From UBA7672 sp038326205 (GTDB lineage Bacteria > Pseudomonadota > Alphaproteobacteria > Caulobacterales > Hyphomonadaceae): DNA of 31,633 nt. This document shows, piece by piece, positions 24,436 to 31,468 of this stretch. A program made the position numbers and the translations under genes. The first letter of the stretch is position 1. Each line of letters begins with the position of its first letter. Location of the stretch: positions 1-31,633 of the forward strand of contig JBBQJV010000048.1 of the NCBI GenBank assembly GCA_038326205.1. Direction: 5' to 3'. The notes under the pieces are model-generated. The model was not told the DNA's origin. It saw only the letters and a program-made list of their open reading frames with translations, and made no database searches.

Positions 24436-25140
24436 ATGTTCAATGCCAAAAAGCCCGATACCTCTGAACTTCCCTCCAGCGGGCAGCTGCTCAAATCGAC
24501 AGGTATCGCTGCCGTGATTGCGAGCGTGTTGCTCGTCACAACCGTTTTGCCTGCCGAATACGGTGTCGATCCGACCGGCGCCGGTTCACTGCTCGGCTTG
24601 ACCGAGATGGGGCGGATCAAGATGTCGCTTGCCGAAGAAGCGAAAGTTGACGGCGCCGCCTTGGCGCCTCCGGCCATTCTGGGGCCAGACGCGGCTCTTC
24701 TTGATAGTCATGCGCCGATAGCCGAGCCTGCACCTGAGGGGCCAGCCCCCGCCACACCAGCGCCGTCTGCATCGTCAGCGAAGCCTGCAGCTGCTGCATC
24801 GTCTGCTCCTCAAGCCGCTACCGCCGCGTCAGACGAAAGTGTGTTCACGCTTGCGCCCAACGAGGGCTTCGAGGTCAAGCTGGTGATGAAGAAAGGGGGC
24901 AAGGCCGCCTTCCTCTGGTTCACCGATGGCTCAGGCGTGAACTATGACACGCATGGCGACGGCGCTGGGGTCAACTACCATGGCTATGCTAAAGGCACGA
25001 ACACACCGCGCCTCGAAGGTGAACTGGTTGCCGCCTTCGACGGAAATCATGGCTGGTTCTGGCGCAATCGCACAGACGCAGACGTCAAGATCACCTTGCG
25101 CACCAGCGGTGAATATTCCGACGTGAAGCAGTTCGACTAG
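24436..25140 (+). CDS. Membrane-anchored periplasmic protein of the metal operon
   Basis: A 234-residue protein. A short cytoplasmic N-terminus precedes one transmembrane helix (about residues 19-42). An Ala/Pro/Ser-rich linker (about 85-135) leads to a periplasmic C-terminal domain (about 138-234) with the motifs LVMKKGGKAAFLWFTDGSGVNYDTHGDG, YHGYAKGT, and FDGNHGWFWRNRTD, rich in His, Tyr and Trp. Proteins of this build are usually annotated only as transmembrane anchor protein and sit after HupE-like genes. It may sense or trap metal in the periplasm. The ATG has GGAGA six bases upstream and lies 13 bases after the HupE-like gene. Confidence 0.8.
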   Translation: MFNAKKPDTSELPSSGQLLKSTGIAAVIASVLLVTTVLPAEYGVDPTGAGSLLGLTEMGRIKMSLAEEAKVDGAALAPPAILGPDAALLDSHAPIAEPAPEGPAPATPAPSASSAKPAAAASSAPQAATAASDESVFTLAPNEGFEVKLVMKKGGKAAFLWFTDGSGVNYDTHGDGAGVNYHGYAKGTNTPRLEGELVAAFDGNHGWFWRNRTDADVKITLRTSGEYSDVKQFD

Positions 25141-25154
25141 AAAGGCCGACAACC

Positions 25155-25427
25155 AGGCTCTCGCCTCTTGGCAATGCTGCTTATCGGCGCTTGTTTCTGG
25201 CGCAGGTGATGGCGTTGCTGGGCACGGGCATGGCGACTGTCGCCCTTGCGCTCCTGGCGCACGATCTTGCCGGCGCCAGCAGCGGCGAAATTCTTGGGGT
25301 GGTACTGGCGATCAAGATGATCGCTTACGTGACCGTGGCGCCCTTCGCCAGCGCGCTTGCGACAAACGTGCCCCGCAAAGCTCTGTTGATTGCACTCGAC
25401 GTCGTCCGCGCGGTACGCATGCGGTGA
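25155..25427 (+). pseudogene. Decayed NreB-like MFS metal exporter (N-terminal stub)
   Basis: The frame starting near 25155 encodes LSPLGNAAYRRLFLAQVMAL and continues through ALALLAHDLAGASSGEILG and VTVAPFASALATNVPRKALLIALDVVRA. This is the first two or three transmembrane segments of an NreB-like major facilitator exporter. A full protein has about 400 residues; here the frame stops at about 90, directly after DVVRA, and the rest is missing. The expected start codon position reads AGG rather than ATG, and no ribosome-bound start is visible before a TTG at 25191. Both ends are thus damaged. It lies at the end of the metal operon, where NreB-type nickel exporters often occur, so the operon once probably had a second export route. 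Confidence 0.7.
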
Positions 25428-26019
25428 AGGCCGCGGCTGAGAGCGCCGAGGCCGGGCATGAGGGACGCAAGCCGGGCCTGTTCGAAAGCGCAGGCCCGGT
25501 AAAGTGCTCGCGGAAAATCGAACTGCTTTGAGTTAGTGTTTCGCTGCTTATAGCGATCCTGGCGCGCAGGAGCGAGGCGTTGTTTCCTGTGCCCAATGCC
25601 GCTGGGTCTTTAGCGGCGTCAGGGGACCACTCTTGTCTGCAGCGATTGCAACGATCCTCCTAGTGTGCGGCAGTATCGCGTCGGGAAATGCAAGGATCAG
25701 CGTTATTTCGCACGGATACAGCGCCAGTTTCCAATCGTTTTGGCATGTCGGATTTAGGATCCCAGCTGTCACTGCTCGCCTCACGGCAGAAAAATGCCGC
25801 CACGATCGCTATATCCGATGAGCGGCTTCGCTCTTGCCATGGCCAACATCGTCGCCGCCAAATGAGAGATGGTCTCTGCATCAAAAAAAGTTGGACGAAG
25901 GGCGAGAATATACTGCCGCCGAGATCCGTTGTACCAATACGCTGATCGAGCCGCCCCGTCGTTACGAGGGCCTGCAGATCAACGGCCCGGGTGACGCGTT
26001 CAGGTGTGGAGTTGGAACA
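25428..26019. other. Gene-free stretch between metal operon and P-loop cassette
   Basis: About 590 bases without a convincing gene. It holds a strong hairpin at 25472-25499. A frame extending the P-loop gene upstream to 25834 lacks a ribosome binding site. The missing part of the NreB-like gene is not visible, so a deletion or insertion junction probably lies at about 25425. The promoter of the following cassette should be here. Confidence 0.4.
25472..25499. repeat. Perfect 9-bp inverted repeat (hairpin)
   Basis: CCGGGCCTG and CAGGCCCGG are exact complements around a 10-base loop (TTCGAAAGCG). There is no T-run on either side, so it is not a classical terminator, though it may end read-through from the metal operon or mark the rearrangement junction. 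Confidence 0.5.
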
Positions 26020-27096
26020 ATGCAGGCGGCATCGAACCTGTCGCAACTGATTCAGAGCGCTTATCGCTCGTTTGCCACGCGAATAGCTGATCTCAGCCTA
26101 GCTGCCACACTTGATCCTGATGCCCGGCCAGCGCCGGGAGATTTGTGTATCGCGCGGGTGTCGCGCCTCGGTCAGCATCGCCATATCGAGTTGGTCACGG
26201 GCCGACGGGCGCCACTGGCAGTCGGGGATCATGTCATTCTGGCGTTCGGTAACCGTTACGCTTCGGATCAGTTCGAGGCGATCGTGCCGCCGACGCTCGA
26301 CGCATGCCATCTGGTCGCCGGCGGCGGCATCGCTTCCATGGCCCTGTCGCGCCACACACGCATGAAGGCCCCGACCGACATCGAGCCGCTCGGCATACTG
26401 CGGGACGCCAACGGTGCGGTTCTCAATCTCTCACGCTGGGGCTGGCCAGGGGTTGCGACGCCGACAAACACACCGGCCCCGCCACACATGATCCTGGTCG
26501 TCGGCACGAGCATGAATGCGGGCAAGACGACGCTGTGCGCCAACGTCATTCGGACCATGCGCGCGTCTGGCTTACGCCCCTCGGCGCTCAAGTTGACGGG
26601 TACAGGATCGGGCGGCGACCTCTGGCATTTCCTCGACGCTGGTGCGTACGAAGCCATGGATTTTGGCAATGTCGGGCTTGCTTCGACCGCAGGCATGGAC
26701 GTTCGCGCGCTCGACGCGGCGATCGGAAGGCTGTGCGCCGCAGTATCGCCGATGGCCGACGTGATTGTGGCGGAACTGGCCGACGGCATCCTTCAGCGTG
26801 AGACGAGCCAGTTGCTGCAGTCTTCCAACCTGCGTTCACGCGCCGGGTCAATCCTGTTTGCCGCCTCAGACCCACTTGGGGCTATTGCTGGGGTAGAGCT
26901 ATTGGCCAGTTGGGGCCTGGACGTGTCAGCCGTGTCAGGACTGATGACGGCGTCGCCCCTTGCGACGCGCGAGTTTAGCGCCTTCTGCAGCACACCTGTA
27001 GTTTTCGCCGACGATGCAGATCCCCAGCAGATCGCCGCGAATCTGTTCGCGCCAGCGCTAGCCAAATCCGGAAAGAAACATGCTTCGCAACGTTGA
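26020..27096 (+). CDS. P-loop NTPase-like protein of unknown function
   Basis: A 358-residue cytoplasmic protein. The N-terminal part (about 38-140) has a beta-rich pattern: PGDLCIARVSRLGQHRHIEL, GDHVILAFGNRYASDQFEA, HLVAGGGIA. The C-terminal part (about 156-350) is a P-loop domain with Walker A GTSMNAGKT at 162-170, followed by SALKLTGTGSGGD and FLDAGAY, then VIVAELADGILQRE as a probable Walker B/switch region and SILFAASDPLGAIAG. This recalls SIMIBI-type P-loop enzymes (dethiobiotin synthetase, MobB), but I know no assigned function. ATG 26020 has GGAG eight bases upstream. Its end overlaps the hydrolase gene by 17 bases, so it starts a cassette that runs to 30849. Confidence 0.75.
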   Translation: MQAASNLSQLIQSAYRSFATRIADLSLAATLDPDARPAPGDLCIARVSRLGQHRHIELVTGRRAPLAVGDHVILAFGNRYASDQFEAIVPPTLDACHLVAGGGIASMALSRHTRMKAPTDIEPLGILRDANGAVLNLSRWGWPGVATPTNTPAPPHMILVVGTSMNAGKTTLCANVIRTMRASGLRPSALKLTGTGSGGDLWHFLDAGAYEAMDFGNVGLASTAGMDVRALDAAIGRLCAAVSPMADVIVAELADGILQRETSQLLQSSNLRSRAGSILFAASDPLGAIAGVELLASWGLDVSAVSGLMTASPLATREFSAFCSTPVVFADDADPQQIAANLFAPALAKSGKKHASQR

Positions 27097-27910
27097 GCAG
27101 ACGCCGTTGCTAGAGTCGCAGCCCACAGCATGTAGCCCGGGGCTCCTCGCTCATCGGGCGGAAGGCGCGGAACTGGATTATTTCGCCTACGTCCCTCGCT
27201 GCGCGACGCGTTCATCGCCCCTAGTCGTAACTGTGCACGGCATCGAACGCTTGGCGCTCCAGCATGCTATAAGGTTCTCGTCGCTCGCTGAACAGATGGG
27301 ATTCATCGTCCTGGCGCCGGTCTTCAGCAAGGCGCGCATGCCCCGCTATCAACGCCTCGAGCGCGGCCGCTCTGGCGATTGTCCGATCACGGCCTTGGAA
27401 CTGACTATCGATCGGTTTCAGCGTGTCAGCGGACTTCCAGCGGCCCCATTGCGTTTGTTTGGCTATTCCGGCGGCGCTCAGTTTGCCCTGCGCTATGCGC
27501 TCGTGGGGGCGCTCCCGGTTTGCAAGCTCGCACTGGCCGCGCCCGGCTGGTTCACCATGCCGGACCCGGAGCAGGCTTTTCCTTACGGCCTGGCAGCCAG
27601 CCCAACGCTGGGGGAGAGGCGTGCCGATATCGTTCGGCTGTTGTCCATTCCTGTCCTGCTGGCCGTAGGCGAAGAGGACACCCGCCGCGACCGCTCGCTG
27701 AACCGCGATGCCCTTGTTGAGTCTGAACAGGGCAAGACGCGGCTCGAGCGTGCGCACCGCTGGTTCGACGCGATGAACGGGGCCGCGAGTGCACGCGGGT
27801 TGCCTCAAAAGACTGAGTTGAAGCTCCTTCCGGGAGCAGGACACGACTTTAACGATAACATGCAGACACACGGCCTCGGCGAAATCGTCGCGAGCTGGCT
27901 AATCAATTGA
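27080..27910 (+). CDS. Alpha/beta hydrolase
   Basis: A 276-residue hydrolase without a signal peptide. The nucleophile elbow is GYSGG with Ser130, preceded by the oxyanion-side VTVHGIERLALQHA. The other triad members are probably Asp200 (AVGEEDTRR) and His255 (GAGHDF). The pattern resembles PHB-depolymerase-like or feruloyl-esterase-like hydrolases, but the substrate is unknown. The ATG lies inside the end of the P-loop gene (17-base overlap) with a GGAAAG upstream, so translation is probably coupled. The porin gene starts 13 bases after the stop. In this context it may act on a compound brought in by the porin. Confidence 0.85.
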   Translation: MLRNVEQTPLLESQPTACSPGLLAHRAEGAELDYFAYVPRCATRSSPLVVTVHGIERLALQHAIRFSSLAEQMGFIVLAPVFSKARMPRYQRLERGRSGDCPITALELTIDRFQRVSGLPAAPLRLFGYSGGAQFALRYALVGALPVCKLALAAPGWFTMPDPEQAFPYGLAASPTLGERRADIVRLLSIPVLLAVGEEDTRRDRSLNRDALVESEQGKTRLERAHRWFDAMNGAASARGLPQKTELKLLPGAGHDFNDNMQTHGLGEIVASWLIN

Positions 27911-27923
27911 GTGGAGTGAGATA

Positions 27924-29105
27924 ATGGTAGGCACGTGGGCGAAAACCCTGATGGTGACAGTCGGGGTTGTGGTCGGTTGCTGTGGCGCGGCTATAGCGCA
28001 GGACGCTGGCGTAGACTTGGACAGCAACGGGTTCACGTTCGAATCTGGTATCGTGAAGGTAAATGTCGGCGGGCGCGTACACTTGGACACCGTTGCCGTT
28101 GAAAGCGATAGCCTCGCTTACAAGGATGAGAGCGATATTCGCCGCCTGCGCGTCGATGCAACAATCGACATTGGCAAGGATTGGCGCGTGAAACTCGACG
28201 GAGATGTCGGCGGCCTGAGCCCGGGCGTCTACAATGCGTGGGTCTCTTACCGCGGCGTGAAGGACTGGGAATTCAAGGTCGGCAACTTCATCGCGCCTTT
28301 CAACGGCGAGAATATGATGAGTTCGAACAACACAAAGTTCATCGAACGCGGGCTTCCCTCTGAACTCTCGCCAAACTTCCTGCTCGGCGCGGCCGTCGCC
28401 TATGAGGGCAAGAACTGGTCGGTAACCGGGGGTTACTTCACCAACCCGCTCGAAGATGAAGCCCTCACAAACCGGGACGATGGCAAGAGCATCGTGGTTC
28501 GCGGCGTGTTTGCGCCAATCGACCAGCAGCGTGAGGCGCTTCACTTCGCAGCAGCCATCGAGCGCCGTGAGCTTGATTCCGGGACTACTTCGCGAGTTCG
28601 TTCGGGTGCGGAGTTCGCGCTGACGCGTCAGGCTCTCCTCGACACCGGCGTCCTCTCCGGGGTCGACGCTTACACAAACCTCAACTTCGAGGTCGGCTAC
28701 ATGAACGGCCCCTTCATGGCCAAGGCCCAGCAGGTCATGCGTTCCAACGATGCACCGGGCCTGCTTGATCCAGAGTTCACGGCGCGGGAAGTGGAAGCCG
28801 CCTGGGTCATCACAGGCGAGCGCCAGCGCTACACTCTCGGGGCTGGTACATTCGGGGAAGTCCGCCCGGACAACGACAACTGGTTTGGCGCCTGGGAGAT
28901 TGCAGCGCGTTATAGCACGCTCGACTTGACGGACGGCGGCGTAACCGGCGGCGAAGAGAAAAACCTTACGGTCGGCGTGAACTGGTACGTAAACCGCAAC
29001 GTGCGCGTCTCGGCCAACTATGTTGATGCCAAGGCTTCGCCGAACCGGCTTGGCGTCTCCGATAATCCTTCAGCGGTTATGGGGCGCCTGCAGATTGCGT
29101 TCTAG
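27924..29105 (+). CDS. OprP/OprO-like outer membrane porin
   Basis: A 393-residue outer membrane protein. Residues 1-25 form a signal peptide (cleavage near AAIAQ). The mature protein is rich in alternating beta strands with Tyr, Trp and Gly, as in the phosphate-selective porin O/P family. Typical motifs are the VGGRVHLDTVAVESD start, RRLRVDATIDIGKDWRVKLDGD, VSYRGVKDWEFKVGNFIAPF and SSNNTKFIERGLPSEL, and it ends with Phe. Family members take up phosphate, polyphosphate or other anions. No phosphate regulatory site is visible. It follows the hydrolase by 13 bases, and a perfect 10-bp hairpin separates it from the ABC gene. Confidence 0.88.
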   Translation: MVGTWAKTLMVTVGVVVGCCGAAIAQDAGVDLDSNGFTFESGIVKVNVGGRVHLDTVAVESDSLAYKDESDIRRLRVDATIDIGKDWRVKLDGDVGGLSPGVYNAWVSYRGVKDWEFKVGNFIAPFNGENMMSSNNTKFIERGLPSELSPNFLLGAAVAYEGKNWSVTGGYFTNPLEDEALTNRDDGKSIVVRGVFAPIDQQREALHFAAAIERRELDSGTTSRVRSGAEFALTRQALLDTGVLSGVDAYTNLNFEVGYMNGPFMAKAQQVMRSNDAPGLLDPEFTAREVEAAWVITGERQRYTLGAGTFGEVRPDNDNWFGAWEIAARYSTLDLTDGGVTGGEEKNLTVGVNWYVNRNVRVSANYVDAKASPNRLGVSDNPSAVMGRLQIAF

Positions 29106-29124
29106 TGTAGAACCGTTGCTTGGC

Positions 29125-29155
29125 CTTGTCCGGTCCACGCGGGCCCGGACAAGGA
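29125..29155 (+). terminator. Hairpin between porin and ABC gene
   Basis: CCTTGTCCGG (29125-29134) and CCGGACAAGG (29146-29155) are exact complements around an 11-base loop. No T-run follows; an AAGGA ribosome binding site comes directly after. It may reduce read-through or protect the 3' end of the porin message, giving less of the downstream protein. Confidence 0.5.
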
Positions 29156-29169
29156 CGCAAGGAAGTGAG

Positions 29170-30849
29170 ATGGCACGCGGGGACTGGCGCAGGTTCTTTT
29201 TGAGCCCAGGCGGGGAAGAGGCCAGAACATGGCGGCTTCCCATACTACTGCGCGGCCGGCGCCGGAAGCGCATGGCCTTGTTGGTCATTTTGGGGCTGGC
29301 GCAGTCCGCCCTTGCAGTCGTCCTCGCGCTCAGTGTCAGGGAAGCGTTCGACGAATTGGTTGGCGCCCATGCCGGAAACACGGCCGGGCCATGGACAGCG
29401 GTGATCGCGTTGGCAGCGCTCAGCCTTGGCGCTGTACTGCGCTGGCGCGAGTTCCTTGAGGCAGAAAAACTTGCACAGAGTTACGTCCACGCCGTCCGCG
29501 TACGGGTCTTCCGTCACGCCATACGTCTTGGCGACGCGGGCATGGCCCAAACATCCCGCAGCGCGGTATTGCTCAGGTTCACCGGCGATATGAGCCCCTT
29601 GCGGCTCTGGATTAGCCGGGGTTTGTCGCGAGGCGTTGTCGCGGTCACCAGTATCATGGTGACCCTTGCAGCGTTGCTGGTTCTCGCCCCCTTCATAGGA
29701 CTGACGATCGCGGCGTCTATGGCGCTCACGGCGGTGGCGGCGTTTGCGCTCGGACCAGCGCTGGACAAGGCGACGCGTCGGGTGCGAAGGCGCCGAACAC
29801 GAATGCTGAAGCATGCACAGGAGCGGCTGCTTCAGCTGCAGGTGATTGAGACGATCGGCAATGACAACGGCGAGCGACGTATTCTTGCCGGCAAGAGTGA
29901 CAGCCTCGCGCGGGCTTCAGTCGCACGGGCCGGCATTATTGGAATTCTTCGCGCTATCGGAGAGGCTGGCGCCGCCGCCGCGAGCCTCGGCGCGCTGCTT
30001 GTTGGAGCAATGCTTGCCGGCATGTCACTTGCGACACCCGGGGCGGTGGTGGCTGCAATGCTGCTGGCCGGCTTGATGAGTCCGAAAGTGCAGGATCTTA
30101 CGCGCGCCTTCGAATACTGGACTGGCGCCCGTGTCTCGATCGAGAAGCAGGCGCGCTTCCTTGCCCTGAAACCGATCGGACGGAGGAAGGGTTCCTCAGC
30201 GCGCTCGCAACGTCTGCGCGAAGCGGTCGGAAATCTTCGACTGGAGGCGGTTGGATATCGTGACCAGGTCAATGATGTGAACCTGAGCTTGTCGCCCGGT
30301 GACCGGTTATGGCTCGGTGGAGTTGCGCCGGAAGAGGCCTCGACGATCCTGCAGCTTGCCGCGGGCGTGCTGCAACCTGACAAAGGTCGCGCCAGGCTGG
30401 ATGGCGTAAACCTGCGACGCATTCATCGCCGGGATACACGTCGGCATATAGCGCTCGCGTCCGCAAATTTCGAGATGTTCGAAGCTACGTTACGCGCAAA
30501 CATGATCTATGGCCTCCATGAAACTGCGGCCAGCGGACTTGAGGCGCTGCTCAGCGGCGCTGCGTTAGACGAGATCATCGCGTCGCTGCCCGATGGGCTC
30601 GACTATTTCGTGCGCAATACTGACAGGCGAATTACGGGCGGACTGCGGCTGCTGTTTGGTCTTGTAAGAGCGCGTCTGTCTGGCGCGCGAGTCATTCTGG
30701 TCGATCAGGCTGACGTCATAATCGGAACGCCGGAGCGCGCGGCAATTGAGCGCCTCATAGCCGGGTATGACGGTGCGGTGCTGTGGGCATCGCAAACCGC
30801 ACCGCCGTCATACAGGCCGATCTGCTTGTCTGCGGTCGCGCCGGCGTAA
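29170..30849 (+). CDS. ABC exporter-like protein with degenerate ATPase domain
   Basis: A 559-residue inner-membrane protein laid out like a type I ABC exporter half: about six transmembrane helices (roughly 35-56, 75-90, 153-173, 175-195, 262-282, 285-303) and a C-terminal nucleotide-binding domain (about 340-550). The domain fold can be followed, but the motifs are lost. The Walker A position reads GGVAPEEAS (383-391), without GK(S/T). The Q-loop Gln is replaced (near 432). The signature reads ITGGL (488-492). Walker B is VILVDQ with Gln513 for the catalytic Glu. The switch His is Gln542. The frame is intact, so it is kept as a protein and may not hydrolyse ATP. ATG 29170 has AAGGA seven bases upstream. 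Confidence 0.85.
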   Translation: MARGDWRRFFLSPGGEEARTWRLPILLRGRRRKRMALLVILGLAQSALAVVLALSVREAFDELVGAHAGNTAGPWTAVIALAALSLGAVLRWREFLEAEKLAQSYVHAVRVRVFRHAIRLGDAGMAQTSRSAVLLRFTGDMSPLRLWISRGLSRGVVAVTSIMVTLAALLVLAPFIGLTIAASMALTAVAAFALGPALDKATRRVRRRRTRMLKHAQERLLQLQVIETIGNDNGERRILAGKSDSLARASVARAGIIGILRAIGEAGAAAASLGALLVGAMLAGMSLATPGAVVAAMLLAGLMSPKVQDLTRAFEYWTGARVSIEKQARFLALKPIGRRKGSSARSQRLREAVGNLRLEAVGYRDQVNDVNLSLSPGDRLWLGGVAPEEASTILQLAAGVLQPDKGRARLDGVNLRRIHRRDTRRHIALASANFEMFEATLRANMIYGLHETAASGLEALLSGAALDEIIASLPDGLDYFVRNTDRRITGGLRLLFGLVRARLSGARVILVDQADVIIGTPERAAIERLIAGYDGAVLWASQTAPPSYRPICLSAVAPA

Positions 30850-30885
30850 ATTTCTCGTCCTGCACCGAAAGTGGGACCAAGCCTG

Positions 30886-30907
30886 AGCCGGGAGCTCTGC
30901 CCCGGCT
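30886..30907. terminator. Hairpin downstream of the ABC gene
   Basis: AGCCGGG (30886-30892) pairs with CCCGGCT (30901-30907) over an 8-base loop, 37 bases after the stop. No T-run follows, so termination here is only a possibility. Confidence 0.3.
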
Positions 30908-30912
30908 TAGAG

Positions 30913-31200
30913 CAGGGCTATCGCATATGGACGAGGAGTGCGTTGAGGAAGACGTGGTCCCATCCTGCCCGCTTGATCTTGCGTTTGCGCGATGCCTTGT
31001 CGGGATGGGTTCGGAGGAGGTTGAGGGCAAGCCTTCGGATAAGCGCGAGGTTGGTTGGGGCATTGACGGTTCGGGTCCAGTTGGCGTCCCCCTCGAAGAC
31101 GACACAGAGCACCCAGTGGAGCTGGTTTTCGATGCCCAAGTGCTCTCGCACGACCGTCAGGAGCCGCCTGGGCGTCATGCGGCGGCAGAGGACTTTAGCT
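30913..31200 (-). mobile_element. 3' remnant of an ISAs1-family insertion sequence
   Basis: Contains the last about 90 codons of an ISAs1-type (H-repeat) transposase and what looks like the element's end: the stop codon at 30918-30920 lies inside a CAGGGCTATCGCATATG sequence at 30913-30929 that resembles the terminal repeat of this family. The rest of the element (the 5' three-quarters and other end) is missing, with similarity fading near 31200. Confidence 0.6.
30918..31190 (-). pseudogene. ISAs1-family transposase, C-terminal fragment
   Basis: The minus-strand frame gives RRLLTVVREHLGIENQLHWV, followed by NAPTNLALIRRLALNLLR and AGWDHVFLNALLVHMR. The HxxIENxLHW and NLAxxRxLALNLLR motifs are the conserved C-terminal end of ISAs1 transposases, including the acidic residue (Glu of IEN) of the DDE triad. 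The usual LHWVLDVVFxED is altered to LHWVLCVVFEGD, a further sign of decay. A full transposase has about 370 residues. Upstream the homology breaks off near 31190 and no matching frame continues, so the copy cannot move by itself. Confidence 0.75.
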
Positions 31201-31369
31201 CTCGCGCGAGGAACCGAAGCGGGATGTGCGAGACCGTCCCAGCGGGCTCGGTTGAGGAGGGGCCACCCCGCAGGTACGCGCCCGTCTGCCGATGTGGGTG
31301 TCTATAGGTATGGATATGGGTATGCCAGACAGGCTGAGCGCCAGAAAATGAGTAGCCCATTCAACGAAA

Positions 31370-31468
31370 TGCGGAGAATAATCGCCATAATATCCGCATA
31401 TAATGCGGAGAATAAACTCGACAATATCCGCAGGATGGATCATAATCTCCGCAAAAGGCGCGGAGAAT
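31370..31468. repeat. Six-copy TGCGGA operator-like array upstream of the Fic gene
   Basis: Copies of a motif close to TGCGGA(G/T)A(A/T)TA lie at 31370 (+), 31387 (-), 31404 (+), 31421 (-), 31442 (-) and 31460 (+). The steps are 17, 17, 17, 21 and about 17 bases, and the last copy overlaps the start codon. Neighbouring copies form palindromes such as TCCGCA-TATAA-TGCGGA. A perfect TATAAT (31399-31404) lies between copies 2 and 3. This looks like a multi-site repressor binding region. Confidence 0.7.
31399..31404 (+). promoter_or_regulatory. TATAAT -10 element inside the array
   Basis: An exact -10 consensus, with transcription expected near 31411. The region 17 bases upstream (GAATAA) is a poor -35, so activation or extended contacts may be needed. 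Binding at copies 2 and 3 would cover it. Confidence 0.5.

Noticed and set aside
25834..26019. 62-residue N-terminal extension of the P-loop protein
   Set aside because: No ribosome binding site at 25834, and a good GGAG plus ATG lies at 26020, where conserved sequence begins.
30783..31307. 174-codon plus-strand ORF
   Set aside because: It is the shadow of the ABC gene end and the ISAs1 transposase on the other strand; no motifs.
31370..31468. CRISPR array
   Set aside because: Repeats are only about 12 bases, alternate in orientation and have spacers of about 5 bases; no cas genes. It fits an operator array instead.
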